Below, in pieces: positions 1-7,473 of a DNA stretch of 12,050 nucleotides (the stretch's first letter is position 1; each line of letters opens with the position of its first letter). The position numbers and the translations under genes are program-made. The stretch is from Baffinella frigidus (taxonomy: Eukaryota; Cryptophyceae; Cryptomonadales; Baffinellaceae). The stretch lies in assembly GCA_026770585.1 (NCBI GenBank), contig MU646774.1, forward strand, positions 330,657 to 342,706, in the 5' to 3' direction. The notes under the pieces were generated by a model, which was given only the letters and a program-made list of their open reading frames with translations, was not told the origin of the DNA and did not search any database.

Positions 1-116
1 GGTTAGGGGTTGGGGGTTAAGGGTTAGGGGCTAGGGGTTAGGGGTTAGGGGTTAGGGGTTAGGGGTTAGGGGTTAGGGGTTAGGGGTTAGGGGTTAGGAT
101 TTTGGGTTTTGGGTTT
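1..116 (+). repeat. Telomere-like TTAGGGG array
   Basis: Near-perfect 7-bp TTAGGGG units fill about 43-97; units at 1-42 and 98-116 are more degenerate. The G-rich strand is the + strand, so the array points rightward, opposite to a telomere capping the left end of this sequence. The G runs could form G-quadruplexes, but that is inference. Confidence 0.9.
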
Positions 117-171
117 CGGGGCTGCCTTGTGGGTGCGCCACATCTCACAGCCCTCGCCGCACGCCGAATAC
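117..171 (+). repeat. GC-rich subtelomeric repeat R, copy 1
   Basis: First of four copies of a ~50-bp unit with the core GGGCTGCCTTGTGGG, then a CGCCACATCTC block and a CTCGCCGCACGCC block. The other copies are at 341-379, 432-485 and 748-797. Copies 1 and 3 are followed directly by ATA-rich microsatellites, so the unit and the AT tract probably spread together as a compound subtelomeric repeat. Confidence 0.85.
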
Positions 172-248
172 ATATATACAAATATAGTATACACATATAT
201 AAGTATACTACCGTAGTTAAGGCCATGCACATATAATACATATATACG

Positions 249-296
<48 letters not shown>

Positions 297-330
297 ATAG
301 TGTACTTACATGAGTATAGTATATTCAGGG
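172..330. repeat. AT-rich microsatellite
   Basis: Mostly (TA)n with scattered C and G, densest at 238-294. It is nearly self-complementary and can fold back. ORFs rich in Ile/Tyr across it are artefacts of the repeat. Confidence 0.9.
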
Positions 331-340
331 TTAGGGGTGA

Positions 341-379
341 GGGGCTGCCTTGTGGGCGCGCCACATCTCGCAGCACACC
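341..379 (+). repeat. Repeat R, copy 2 (3'-shortened)
   Basis: Matches copy 1 through the CGCCACATCTCGCAGCAC block, then passes into a C-rich telomere-like tract instead of the CTCGCCGC block. Confidence 0.8.
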
Positions 380-436
380 CCAAACCTCAAACCCCTACCC
401 AAACCCTGAACCCTGAACCCTAAATCCTAACCCCTC
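376..436 (-). repeat. Short telomere-like tract in opposite orientation
   Basis: Contains CCCTAAA/CCCTGAA/CCTAACCCC units, so the G-rich strand is the minus strand here. This is the only clear reversal among the telomere-like tracts of the window and lies between repeat R copies 2 and 3. Confidence 0.8.
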
Positions 437-485
437 GACCTCGTGTGCGCGCCACATCTCACACCACTCGCCGCAAGCCGAATGC
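432..485 (+). repeat. Repeat R, copy 3 (diverged)
   Basis: Shares GCGCGCCACATCTCAC and the CTCGCCGCA-GCCGAAT block with copy 1, but its left third is diverged. Followed by an AT/AC microsatellite. Confidence 0.75.
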
Positions 486-529
486 ATGCATAAATATAGT
501 ACACATATGTATGAAACAAAGTACACAAC

Positions 530-530
530 A

Positions 531-602
<72 letters not shown>

Positions 603-671
603 ATATATATAAACATATATATAAACATATATATATATGTATATATATATATAAACATATATATAAACATA

Positions 672-703
<32 letters not shown>

Positions 704-735
704 CATATATATATGTATATATGTATAAACCAAAG
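530..735. repeat. (AC)n and (AT)n microsatellites with ATAAACATATAT minisatellite
   Basis: (AC)n at about 533-562 passes into (AT)n at 563-599, then repeated ATAAACATATAT units with (TA)n interruptions to about 725. Low-complexity DNA; the Tyr/Ile-rich ORFs over it are not genes. Confidence 0.92.
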
Positions 736-747
736 TACACTAGGGGT

Positions 748-797
748 TGGGGGCTGCCTTGTGGGCGCGCCACATCTCGCAGCACTCGCCGCACGCC
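748..797 (+). repeat. Repeat R, copy 4
   Basis: Closest to copy 1 over its full length (GGGCTGCCTTGTGGGC, CCACATCTCGCAGC, ACTCGCCGCACGCC). It closes the compound R/AT block before the GGGGTGT arrays begin. Confidence 0.85.
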
Positions 798-825
798 ACC
801 ACACCTGACGGCGCCGCGCCTGGTG

Positions 826-1092
826 TGGGGTGTGGGGGTTGCAGTTTGGGGTTTGGGTTGGGGTCTGGGATTTGGGGTGTGGGGGTTAGGGTGTGGGGTG
901 TGGGGTGTGAGGTGTGGGGTGTGGGGTGTGTGGTGTGGGGTGTGGGGTGTGGGGTTTGGGGGTTGGGGTTTGGGGTTTGGGGTTTGGGGTTTGGGGTTTA
1001 GGGTGTGGGGTTCGGGGCGCAGGGTTTAGGGTTTAGAGTCTAGGGTTTAGGGTCTAGGGTTGGGGGTTTAGGGTTTAGGGTTTAGGGTTTAG
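826..1092 (+). repeat. GGGGTGT / GGGGTTT / TTTAGGG variant arrays
   Basis: Three telomere-variant blocks follow one another: GGGGTGT-rich (about 826-955), GGGGTTT-rich (955-1010) and TTTAGGG (1022-1092). Homogeneous blocks of one variant suggest local expansion of each rather than independent decay of one array. Confidence 0.9.
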
Positions 1093-1360
1093 GAGGGGTG
1101 GTACAAATGCGGGGTGAGGGGTTCGGGTTAATTTTTATAAATGGCAAAGGAGGAGTACTTCCTTCTGTCAAATTGCCACTCCAAGACTTGAAGTAGATCT
1201 TGTCCGTTTTTTGGTACTCTCTTCCCCCCCTTGTGCCGGCAAGCCGGAATTTTTCCCCTAGCGAAGGAAGTAACTAAATATATTATACATGAATATTATC
1301 AAAATTTCATAATTGGGTTTACCGGTTAAGGCAGCGATGAGGGATGGTGGGATGGCAGCC
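1093..1360. other. Unique spacer, no gene seen
   Basis: Mixed-composition DNA between two telomere-like arrays. I see no ORF with recognisable protein features, no RNA gene and no clear inverted-repeat element. An AT-rich patch lies at about 1273-1315. Confidence 0.6.
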
Positions 1361-2560
1361 TGGCATGGGGTTCAGGGTTTAGGGTTGATGGTTTAGGAGT
1401 TGGGGGTTGGGGGTATAGGGATTGGGGTTTAGGGATGAGGGTTTATGGTTTAGGGTTTAAAGTTTGTGGTTTGTGGTTTAGACTTTCTGGTTTAGGGTTT
1501 AGGGGTTAGGGTTTAGACTTTAGGGTTTGGGGTTTAGGGTTTAGGGTTAGGGTTCAGGATTTAGACTTTAGGGTTTAGGGTGTAGGGTTTAGGGTTTAGG
1601 GTTTAGGGTTTAGGGTTTAGGGTTTAGGGTTTAGGGTTTGGGGATTAGGGTTGAGGGGTTGCCAGCGCTGCCGCCGCGGCCGCATATACGGGCCCTTCCT
1701 GGTAGGGTTTAGGGTTTAGGGTTTAGACTTCAGGGTTTGGGGTTCAGGGTTTAGGATGCGGGGTTTAGGGTGTGGGGTGCGGGGTGTAGGGTTTAGGGTG
1801 CAGGGTTTGAGGTTTGGTGTTTGGGTTTTGGTGTTTGGGTTTGGGGTTTAGGGGTTGGGAATTGGGGTTAACCGAGGTTTAGGGTTTAGGGTTTAGGGTT
1901 TGAGGGTTGGGGGTTTGGGTTTAGGGTTTGCCTCGCAGTCAATGTTGGTGCACCGGGTGAATGGTTTTCCTGGTGTAGGAATTGGGGGTTAGGGTTTGGG
2001 GTTCAGGGGTTAGGGTTTGGGGTTTGGGGTTTGGGGTTTAGGGGTTAGGGTTTGGGGTTTGGGGTTTGGGGTTTGGGGTTTGAAGTTGAGGATTTAGGGT
2101 TTAGGGTTAACCGAGGTTTAGGGTTTAGGGTTTAGGGTGTAGGGTTTGGGATGTAGGGTTTGGGTTTAGGGTGTAGGGTTTAGGATGTAGGGTTTGGGTG
2201 TAGGGTGTAGGGTTTAGGATGTAGGGTTTATGGTTTAGGGTGTAGGGTTTATGGTTGAGGGTGTAGGGTTTAGGGTTGACCGGAGTTGAAGCACCAGTCG
2301 GGTTCGGCCTTTGCGGCCCCATCGACCTGTTGAGGGTTTGGGGTTTAGAGGTTAGGGTTTAGGGTTTAGGTTTTGGCGGTGTTGGTTCAGGGTTGAGGGT
2401 TCAGGGTTTAGGGGTTAGGGTTTAGGGTTCTTCAAGGTTTTAGGGTTTAGGGTTTAGAGTTCAGGGTTTAGGGTTTAGGGTTTAGGGTTTAGGGTTTAGG
2501 GTTTAGGGTTTTGAGTTTAGGGTTTAGGGTTCAGGCTTTGGTGAGAACGGGCTCGGGGTT
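1361..2560 (+). repeat. Long degenerate TTTAGGG array
   Basis: About 1.2 kb of TTTAGGG and variants (TTTGGGG, GTGTAGGG, TTCAGGG), G-rich on +. Short non-telomeric islands interrupt it: a GC-rich one at 1659-1702, one at 1933-1978 and one at 2276-2328. The junction sequence GGTTAACCGAGGTTTAGGG recurs at about 1866 and 2106, which indicates a segmental duplication inside the array. The C-rich strand yields Pro/Asn/Lys-type ORFs that are not genes. Confidence 0.93.
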
Positions 2561-2833
2561 TAGGATCCAGGTTTTAGGGCCAAGTGTTTACGACAGCTTG
2601 GGAGCTCGATTCGACGCTGAAATTGTTTCTTCAAACCCCACCTTGGGGGTACGTCAGTAAGTCTCAGTTTTCATCTCGGAACATACCAGAATCTGTCCCC
2701 ATGAAAAGGCGTAAGATAGCATCATTGTATGACTAAAATAGCGTATACACCCTTATCTTCGGCGTGGAAGGCCTAAGATAGCGTGAAAGATTATGTCTTG
2801 TTCCGAAATTAGTTTGGTTTGGTCTCGCCGAAG
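2561..2833. other. Spacer, no gene seen
   Basis: No recognisable coding or RNA feature. A short direct repeat (AAGGC-TAAGATAGC) occurs at about 2706 and 2769. A TTCATCTCGGAA motif near 2671 resembles the terminus of the TIR element at 4522-4666, so this may be an element remnant. Confidence 0.5.
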
Positions 2834-3016
2834 TGGTGAGGCCGGGCTCTTCCAACCCCCAAGGTCGACGGATGTGCACCCCACACCCAGATTGTCAAAT
2901 TAAGAATAGTCCGTACTACACAACCAGACCCGTCAGCTTGACCATAGTCGGCCGCCACTCAAAAGGCTGCAGGGAACAGTTTTGAAGTGGATCCTTTTCT
3001 TTGGTGTGCACCGGAA

Positions 3017-3067
3017 AATGGTCACGTTACCCCGGATATCCGGGGCTGATGGTTCCACGTAGCCTCC
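3017..3067 (+). repeat. Palindrome-centred repeat unit P, copy 1
   Basis: GGTCACGTTAC is followed by the perfect 16-bp palindrome CCCCGGATATCCGGGG (3030-3045) and then a CGTAGCCT block. Related units lie at 4441-4490 and 4746-4790. Confidence 0.75.
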
Positions 3068-3190
3068 AGAGCTTTTCCGGAGAAACCTATTTTTCTTTCA
3101 TTTCCTGGCAACTAAAATTACTACACATTCCCCGGATAAGAGCAGCTCGGCTGACTCTGGCAGGGATGTTGCCTCCGGAACCAAACCAAC

Positions 3191-3336
3191 AGCCCTAAGA
3201 GGTGGCTCAAATTGTGGTCTGGAGTTTGAGCCATTTTACCTTGACACCCCTCGAATTCGAGTGGCCGTGTTAACTTAAGCCCCAATCTCAATACAAAATC
3301 AGTTCCAGACCACAATTTAAGCCACCTCCCAGGGCT
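3191..3336. mobile_element. 146-bp MITE-like TIR element
   Basis: The ends form an imperfect inverted repeat of ~33 bp starting AGCCCT and containing GAGGTGGCT and AAATTGTGGTCTGGA, with about three mismatches. A 12-bp palindrome CTCGAATTCGAG (about 3248-3259) lies inside. It is too short to encode protein. ORFs across it on both strands follow from the symmetry. Confidence 0.85.
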
Positions 3337-3379
3337 AGTGGAACCCTCAAGGACTTGTGGCTATACGTCTCGAGGCAGG

Positions 3380-3405
3380 GAATTCACTGTAAAATCAGTG
3401 AATTC
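3380..3405. repeat. Perfect 10-bp-stem hairpin
   Basis: GAATTCACTG and CAGTGAATTC are separated by six bases (TAAAAT). No T-run follows and nothing indicates a terminator or an RNA gene. Confidence 0.8.
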
Positions 3406-3440
3406 AAGCCAAATTAAGGCCAGGTCAAATGGCGCAGACG

Positions 3441-3545
3441 TATCCCTTAAGTGGCCAGTAGGCTCGTACGCCCTACCGTAGGGCCCTAGGACCTGCCTAG
3501 GACCTCTTGGCAGTCAATTTTGACTGCCTGGCCACTTAGGGGATA
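3441..3545. mobile_element. 105-bp MITE-like TIR element with nested stems
   Basis: TIRs TATCCCTTAAGTGGCCAG and TATCCCCTAAGTGGCCAG (17/18). Inside are a GCCCTAC-C-GTAGGGC palindrome, two CCTAGGACC direct repeats and a GGCAGTCAA/TTGACTGCC stem (about 3509-3528). A 21-bp stretch at 3472-3492 recurs at 20/21 in reverse orientation at 11327-11347 in an intron of the secreted-protein gene. Confidence 0.83.
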
Positions 3546-3774
3546 GCCACTTGGGGCCAAGCATTCAAGGACTTGGGTTCCGGAAGAAGGCAGAGGGCCC
3601 AGGGGACCCCGGTCAGGTTACGAGCCCCTAGCTCTGCCTCACTCGGGTTGGCTGACTATGCTTAAGTTGACATGCTGGGTGCGCGGTACAAATTCGTCAA
3701 CTTTTGAGCGGGGAAGAGCCCGGGCTCGCCAGATTGGTGCGCCCAAATAGACTGAGGCCAAGCTAGAGAGCTAG

Positions 3775-3961
3775 CCACACGAGAATGCTAGGGAGGCCTA
3801 TTGAAAAGTGAGAAGCTTTTAAAAGTGGGCATTCGTGTACTAACTTTCGTTGATTGGTCACGTAACTCTGCGAAATTAGCACAGTGACGAGGTTGGAATA
3901 CCCTATCCTGGTACAAATATTTACAACCCCACATGTAGGATCCTCCAGCATTCTCGAGTGG
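3775..3961 (+). mobile_element. 187-bp TIR element C, copy 1
   Basis: The ends match as an inverted repeat around CCACACGAGAATGCTAGGG and its mate CCACTCGAGAATGCTGGAG. The inside is AT-richer and non-coding. A second copy of identical length in the opposite orientation is at 5660-5846; the two share an AACCTCGT block, a GGATAGGG block and an ACATGTGGGGTTGTAAA block. Confidence 0.88.
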
Positions 3962-4040
3962 AGACGGTGGGGGGGCGAACCTCGCTGATCCAGTCGGCTA
4001 GGCTGTCGTAGGATGTCGCAGGGACGTAATTGCTGTGTTC

Positions 4041-4343
4041 AGGTTGAGGGTTGAGGGTTTAGGGTTCAGGGGTTAGGGGTTAGGGGTTAGGGTTTAGGGG
4101 TTAAGGGTTAGGGGTTAGGGGTTAGGGGTTAGGGTGTAGGGTGTAGGGTTTAGGGTTTAGGGTTAGGGTTTAGGGGTTGGGGTTTAGGATTTAGGGTTGA
4201 TGGTTTAGGGTTTATGGTTTAGGGTCAAACCTGTACGGGGCGGGTATGTAGCCGAAAGTGTAGCATGTGTCCCTTCCGCGCGCTGTAGTTGTGAGGTTCA
4301 GGGTTTAGAGTTTAGGGTTTAGGTAATGTAGGTTCAGGGTTTG
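4041..4343 (+). repeat. Telomere-like TTTAGGG/TTAGGGG array
   Basis: G-rich on +, broken by a ~64-bp unique island at 4227-4290. It ends in TTCAGGGTTTGGTGAGA at 4333, a junction that matches the right edge of the 1361-2560 array (2530-2551) at 20 of 22 bases. Confidence 0.9.
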
Positions 4344-4440
4344 GTGAGACCGGGATCCAGTACCAAACGGTGGACTTCGAACCTTTCATCAAAAGTCAAC
4401 TTACCCAGAGATAATTAATAGAAGGATTTCCTCAGGCAAA

Positions 4441-4490
4441 TTGGTCACGCAACACCCCGGAATCCGGGGTCAACGAAACCCTCGTAGCCT
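4441..4490 (+). repeat. Palindrome unit P, copy 2
   Basis: TTGGTCACGCAAC followed by CCCCGGAATCCGGGG (4455-4469) and a CTCGTAGCCT block, in the same order as copy 1 at 3017. Confidence 0.72.
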
Positions 4491-4521
4491 ACCGAGTGGA
4501 GACAGGGTTCCAGCACCACTC

Positions 4522-4666
4522 TCATCTCGGAAGATGACTCAATCAGTTCCTTTTCAATAGGAGGTTGAATAGGAGAAATTCGTGAGGGCATAGTCAACCT
4601 AATTAGGCCTCCTAATTGAATGAAAATGCTAATCAGGGAACTGATTCATTTTATCTTCCGAGATGA
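4522..4666. mobile_element. 145-bp MITE-like TIR element
   Basis: TIRs begin TCATCTCGGAAGAT and share AATCAGTTCC; the right arm has three extra bases in the middle. Inner arms also pair around TTTTCAA...TAGGAGG and CCTCCTAATTGAATGAAAA. Non-coding. Confidence 0.82.
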
Positions 4667-4745
4667 ACTCGGAACACTACGGGGAACATTCCAAAGTCAA
4701 TTATTGAATTGTTTCTTAGGAAACACGCCAAAAGTCAGTAATTGT

Positions 4746-4790
4746 TGGTCACGTTACACCGGATATCCGGTGCTGCGGTGCCTCGTAGTC
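4746..4790 (+). repeat. Palindrome unit P, copy 3, with compensatory change
   Basis: GGTCACGTTA then CACCGGATATCCGGTG (4757-4772). Against copy 1, the second C of the palindrome is A and its partner G is T, so the perfect palindrome is kept by a paired change. Confidence 0.72.
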
Positions 4791-4907
4791 TTTTGAGCGG
4801 ATTCCAAAGTTGACGGATTTGTACCCCAGCCCCAGATTGTCAACTTAAGAATAACCCGTCAGCCCTGCGTGCAGACGAGCGTAGACGAGCACACGTCCTT
4901 TTCGCAT

Positions 4908-5146
4908 GCTTTAGGGTGTGAGGTGTAAGATTTGGGGTTAGGCGTTTAGGGTTCAGGGTTTGGGGTCTAGGGTATGGAGTGTAGGGGTTGGCGTTTAGGG
5001 TGCAGGTTGCAGGGTTCAGAGTTTGGAGGTTAGGGCTAGGGGGGTGGCGTTGGTGGTGCAGGGTTGAGAGTGAGGTTAGGGTTAGGGGGGTACCTCTGGT
5101 GGTGCAGGGTTCGGAGTTTGGAGGTTAGGGTTAGGGGGGCGCTTAG
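4908..5146 (+). repeat. Telomere-like tract with ~48-bp minisatellite
   Basis: Degenerate TTTAGGG units pass at about 5004-5146 into three copies of a 46-52-bp unit of the form TGCAGGGTT-AGAGTTTGGAGG then TTAGGGTTAGGGGGG. A higher-order repeat has therefore arisen from telomere-like sequence. Confidence 0.82.
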
Positions 5147-5283
5147 GCAGGTCCGGTAGTACCTTTAGTAACGTTAAACCGCGGGAAATTAGTTCGAGCC
5201 CTCTCTGGACGCTTTACGTTTATGGTCCGCCATCACATGTTCAATAACGTCTTTGTTTTCAGGGGGCTTCGTTGGAGCATGCA

Positions 5284-5418
5284 GGGATGTCCTAGCTCTG
5301 CCTGAGTTTAATTCTGGCTCGTCACAAAACTATTTTAGTTGCCCTTTTGTACCGAGTTTCTGCTCTAAATGCATTTTATGACGCGCCAGAATTGAGCGCA
5401 GGCAGAGCTAGACGTCCC
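5284..5418. mobile_element. 135-bp TIR element D, copy 1
   Basis: TIRs of ~34 bp share CTAGCTCTGCCTG and AATTCTGGC, with one gap. A central TTTTGTACCGAGT motif is conserved in copy 2 at 5539-5657. A further CTAGCTCTGCCTCA end-like fragment lies near 3628. Confidence 0.86.
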
Positions 5419-5432
5419 TTCGTACCCCGATG

Positions 5433-5521
5433 TGTGAGGGAGACAGGCAGAGGGAGAAAGAGGGGAGAGAGGGAGAGAGGGAGAGAGGGAGAGAGGGAGA
5501 GAGGGAGAGGGGGAGAGGGGG
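5433..5521 (+). repeat. GGGAGA microsatellite
   Basis: Purine-only tract of GGGAGA/GAGAGG units lying exactly between the two D elements. It yields an Arg/Glu/Gly-rich ORF that is a repeat artefact. Confidence 0.93.
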
Positions 5522-5538
5522 AAACCGCCGGAGCAAGG

Positions 5539-5657
5539 GCTAGCTCTGCCTCAGTTAGTCTGGGCTCTGCGTTGAAGAAACTTTGTCGTTTTTTTTGTAC
5601 TGGAGCGTTTGTACCGAGTCTCGATCGAAATTGATTTAATGAGGAGCCCAGAGTTGC
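5539..5657. mobile_element. TIR element D, copy 2 (diverged)
   Basis: Shares GCTAGCTCTGCCT, CTGGGCTC, TTTGTACCGAGT and AGCCCAGAGTT with copy 1 in the same order, but its own TIRs are shorter and more decayed. It ends directly against element C copy 2. Confidence 0.75.
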
Positions 5658-5659
5658 TT

Positions 5660-5846
5660 CCCACTCGAGAATGCTAGAGGGGCCTTTTTACATGTGGGGT
5701 TGTAAAAAAATGCACTGGGATAGGGTTTCCAACCTCGTAACTACTCATGGCTTCAGTGGCTCCAAGGGCAATGACAGTTACTACACAAATGCCATGTATA
5801 AAATTATCTTGGTTTCAAATAGGCCCCTCTTGCATTATCGTGTGGG
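5660..5846 (-). mobile_element. 187-bp TIR element C, copy 2
   Basis: Inverted relative to copy 1 at 3775-3961 and the same length. TIRs CCCACTCGAGAATGC and CCCACACGATAATGC. It abuts element D copy 2 on the left. ORFs starting inside it (5671, 5747) are non-coding. Confidence 0.86.
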
Positions 5847-5860
5847 AGGCTGCGCTAGCA

Positions 5861-5984
5861 CCACGCCAGTTTCTTGAAGGGGTCGTCAAAAGTCAAGTTC
5901 CTCTCCAGGCAGTGGTTTTCGAAAGTCAATACCGTACCAGGGTACGGTTTAACAAAATCAAACCCCTCGAACACTCTGGCGTGG
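5861..5984. mobile_element. 124-bp MITE-like TIR element
   Basis: The ends are CCACGCCAG and CTGGCGTGG, and weaker pairing continues around GAAGGGGT / ACCCCTCGA. A perfect hairpin ACCGTACC-AG-GGTACGGT lies near the centre (5931-5948). Confidence 0.75.
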
Positions 5985-6249
5985 ACCTCCAGCAACCCGT
6001 AGCAGCTTATAACCGGGTCGGGTACTGCAGCAATTTTCAGCCAAATCAAGGATATTTCCTTGACCCTCCCCGTCAGCAATTCCCAGGTCCCTAGGGCCTC
6101 CTACCTTAGGGTCGTACGAAAATATCAAAAATGGAATTTCATTCCCGGATTCTTGCAAGGATCCGGTAAAAGCTGCTACGGGATGCTGGTGCGAAGGGGG
6201 ATACCGTTAGTGAAGGGTTAGGGGGCTGCTGATGACGTTGGCCGACAAT
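5985..6249. other. Spacer, no gene seen
   Basis: No coding or RNA feature supported. It contains short CCTAGGG-type palindromic patches near 6090-6110 that resemble the inside of the 3441-3545 element. Confidence 0.5.
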
Positions 6250-6320
6250 TCTTAAGTTGACATGCTGGGTATGCGGTACAAATTCGTCAACTTTGGAGCA
6301 GAAAGATACCGTTCGCGCAC

Positions 6321-6334
6321 GCGGGGATCCCCGC
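6321..6334. repeat. 14-bp perfect palindrome
   Basis: GCGGGGATCCCCGC lies just before the start of the next telomere-like array. Confidence 0.7.
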
Positions 6335-6341
6335 AATGACC

Positions 6342-7268
6342 TGGGTTAGGGGTTAGGGGTTAGGGGTTAGAGTTGATTTAGGGTTTGGGGTTTAGGGTTG
6401 AGGGTTTAGGGGGTAGGGTTAAGGATTAAGGGTATAGGGTTTAGGGTATAGGGTTAAGGGTTTAGGGTTTAGGGTTTAGGGTTTAGGGTTTGGGGTTTGG
6501 GGTTTGGGGTTTGGGGTCTGGGGTGTGGGGTTGAAGGTTTGGGGTTTGGGGTTTAGGGTTTGGGGTTGAGGGTTTGGGGTTGATGGTTTAGGGTTCAGGG
6601 TTCAGGGTTTAGGGTTAAGGGTTTAGGGTTTAGGGTAAAGGGTTAAGGATTTAGGGTTTAGGGTTTAGGGTTTGGGGTTTGGGGTTTGGGGTTTGGGGTT
6701 CATGGTTTGGGGTGTGGGGTTTAGGGTTTGGGGTTGAGGGATTAGGGTTTAGGGTTTAGGGTTCAGGGTTCAGGGTTTAGGGTTAATGGTTTAGGGTTTA
6801 GGGTTTAGGGTGTAGGGTTTGGGGTTTAGGGTGTAGGGTGTAGGGTTTAGGGTTGATGACCTTTCGCGGGGGGGTAGGGAGGTCCTTGTAGGAGGAGAGC
6901 AGGGCCGTGCTGGTGTAGGGTGTGGGGTTTAGGGTTTGGAGGTTTGGGGTTTTGGGGTTTAGGGTTTGGTGTTTTGGGGCTGGGGGTTAGGGGTTTGGGT
7001 TTAGGGGGTTAGGGGTTGGGGTTTGAGGTTTGGGGTTTAGGGAGGGAGAGAAGGGGGGGGAGAGAGAGGTGAGGGTGTAGGGGCTACCGGGCCTTAGGGT
7101 TGGGGGTTTGGGGTTCAGGGTTTAGGGTTTAGGGTTTAGGGTTTAGGGGTTCAGGGGTTAGGGGTTAGGGGTTAGGGGTTACGGTGCAGGGTTTAGGGTG
7201 TAGGGTGCAGGGCTTAAGATATGGTAGGGTGCAGGGTTTAGGGTTTAGGGTGCAGGGTTGAGGGAGTA
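6342..7268 (+). repeat. Degenerate TTTAGGG/TTTGGGG array
   Basis: G-rich on +. Blocks of TTTAGGG and TTTGGGG alternate, and a ~220-bp pattern of TTTAGGG then TTTGGGG then GTTGA-containing units seems to recur at about 6440-6600 and 6640-6800, which suggests internal duplication. A GGGAGA-type purine patch sits at 7040-7067 and a unique island at 6856-6915. This is the last telomere-like tract; gene-bearing DNA starts just after it. Confidence 0.92.
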
Positions 7269-7473
7269 GGATCCCCACAACCCTCCGTGCGGGACCCGAG
7301 TTGAGTCTATGACAAAATTTGTCAACTTAAGATCACTTGCCCAGAAAAATGCTAGGTCCTAGCGTTCGGTCCTTAAACTCGAGACCGGTGTACCGGGCTT
7401 TGATGCCCTCGTTGACGAGGAAGATGAGAAGGATGAAGAACAGCGACGCGAAGAGGCGCAGGAACGTGGATAC

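Larger units (their letters stand above)
2834..3730. mobile_element. Interval bracketed by ~70-bp inverted arms (element 1)
   Basis: The left arm (2834-2907) and the reverse complement of the right arm (3659-3730) share GGGCTCTTCC, a GTCGACGGAT/GTTGACGAAT block, CACACCCAG/CGCACCCAG and TTGTCAA-TTAAG, in the same order and spacing. The ~0.9 kb between them has no transposase-like ORF and holds two smaller TIR elements, a perfect hairpin and one copy of the CCCCGGATATCCGGGG palindrome unit. The arms may be TIRs of a non-autonomous DNA transposon, or simply two inverted copies of one short repeat. No target-site duplication was clear. Confidence 0.6.
4803..6298. mobile_element. Interval bracketed by inverted arms of the same family (element 2)
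   Basis: The left arm at 4803-4850 (CCAAAGTTGACGGATTTGTA to TTGTCAACTTAAG) is the inverted counterpart of the right arm at 6250-6298. The right arm is in turn a direct, near-identical copy of 3661-3708 (CTTAAGTTGACATGCTGGGT shared). The ~1.4 kb between them holds telomere-like repeats and several smaller elements but no transposase ORF. It could be a composite non-autonomous element or two independent insertions of a short repeat. Confidence 0.5.

Noticed and set aside
1-97. A native telomere cap at the left end
   Set aside because: The G-rich strand runs toward the inside of the sequence; a left cap should read C-rich on +.
80-794. Tyr/Ile-rich ORFs on both strands
   Set aside because: They are translations of (TA)n and (AC)n microsatellites with no codon or domain signal.
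721-1029. Gly/Trp/Val-rich ORFs on +
   Set aside because: They translate the GGGGTGT/GGGGTTT repeat arrays.
3380-3405. Intrinsic terminator
   Set aside because: The hairpin is AT-rich in its stem, lacks a T-run and has no gene upstream; bacterial-type terminators are not expected here.
5347-5634. Arg/Glu-rich ORF
   Set aside because: It crosses two D-type TIR elements and a GGGAGA microsatellite; the composition follows from the repeat.
5747-6094. 115-codon ORF on +
   Set aside because: It runs across element C copy 2 and the 5861-5984 element; an overlapping antisense ORF is explained by the same inverted repeats, and no domain is seen.
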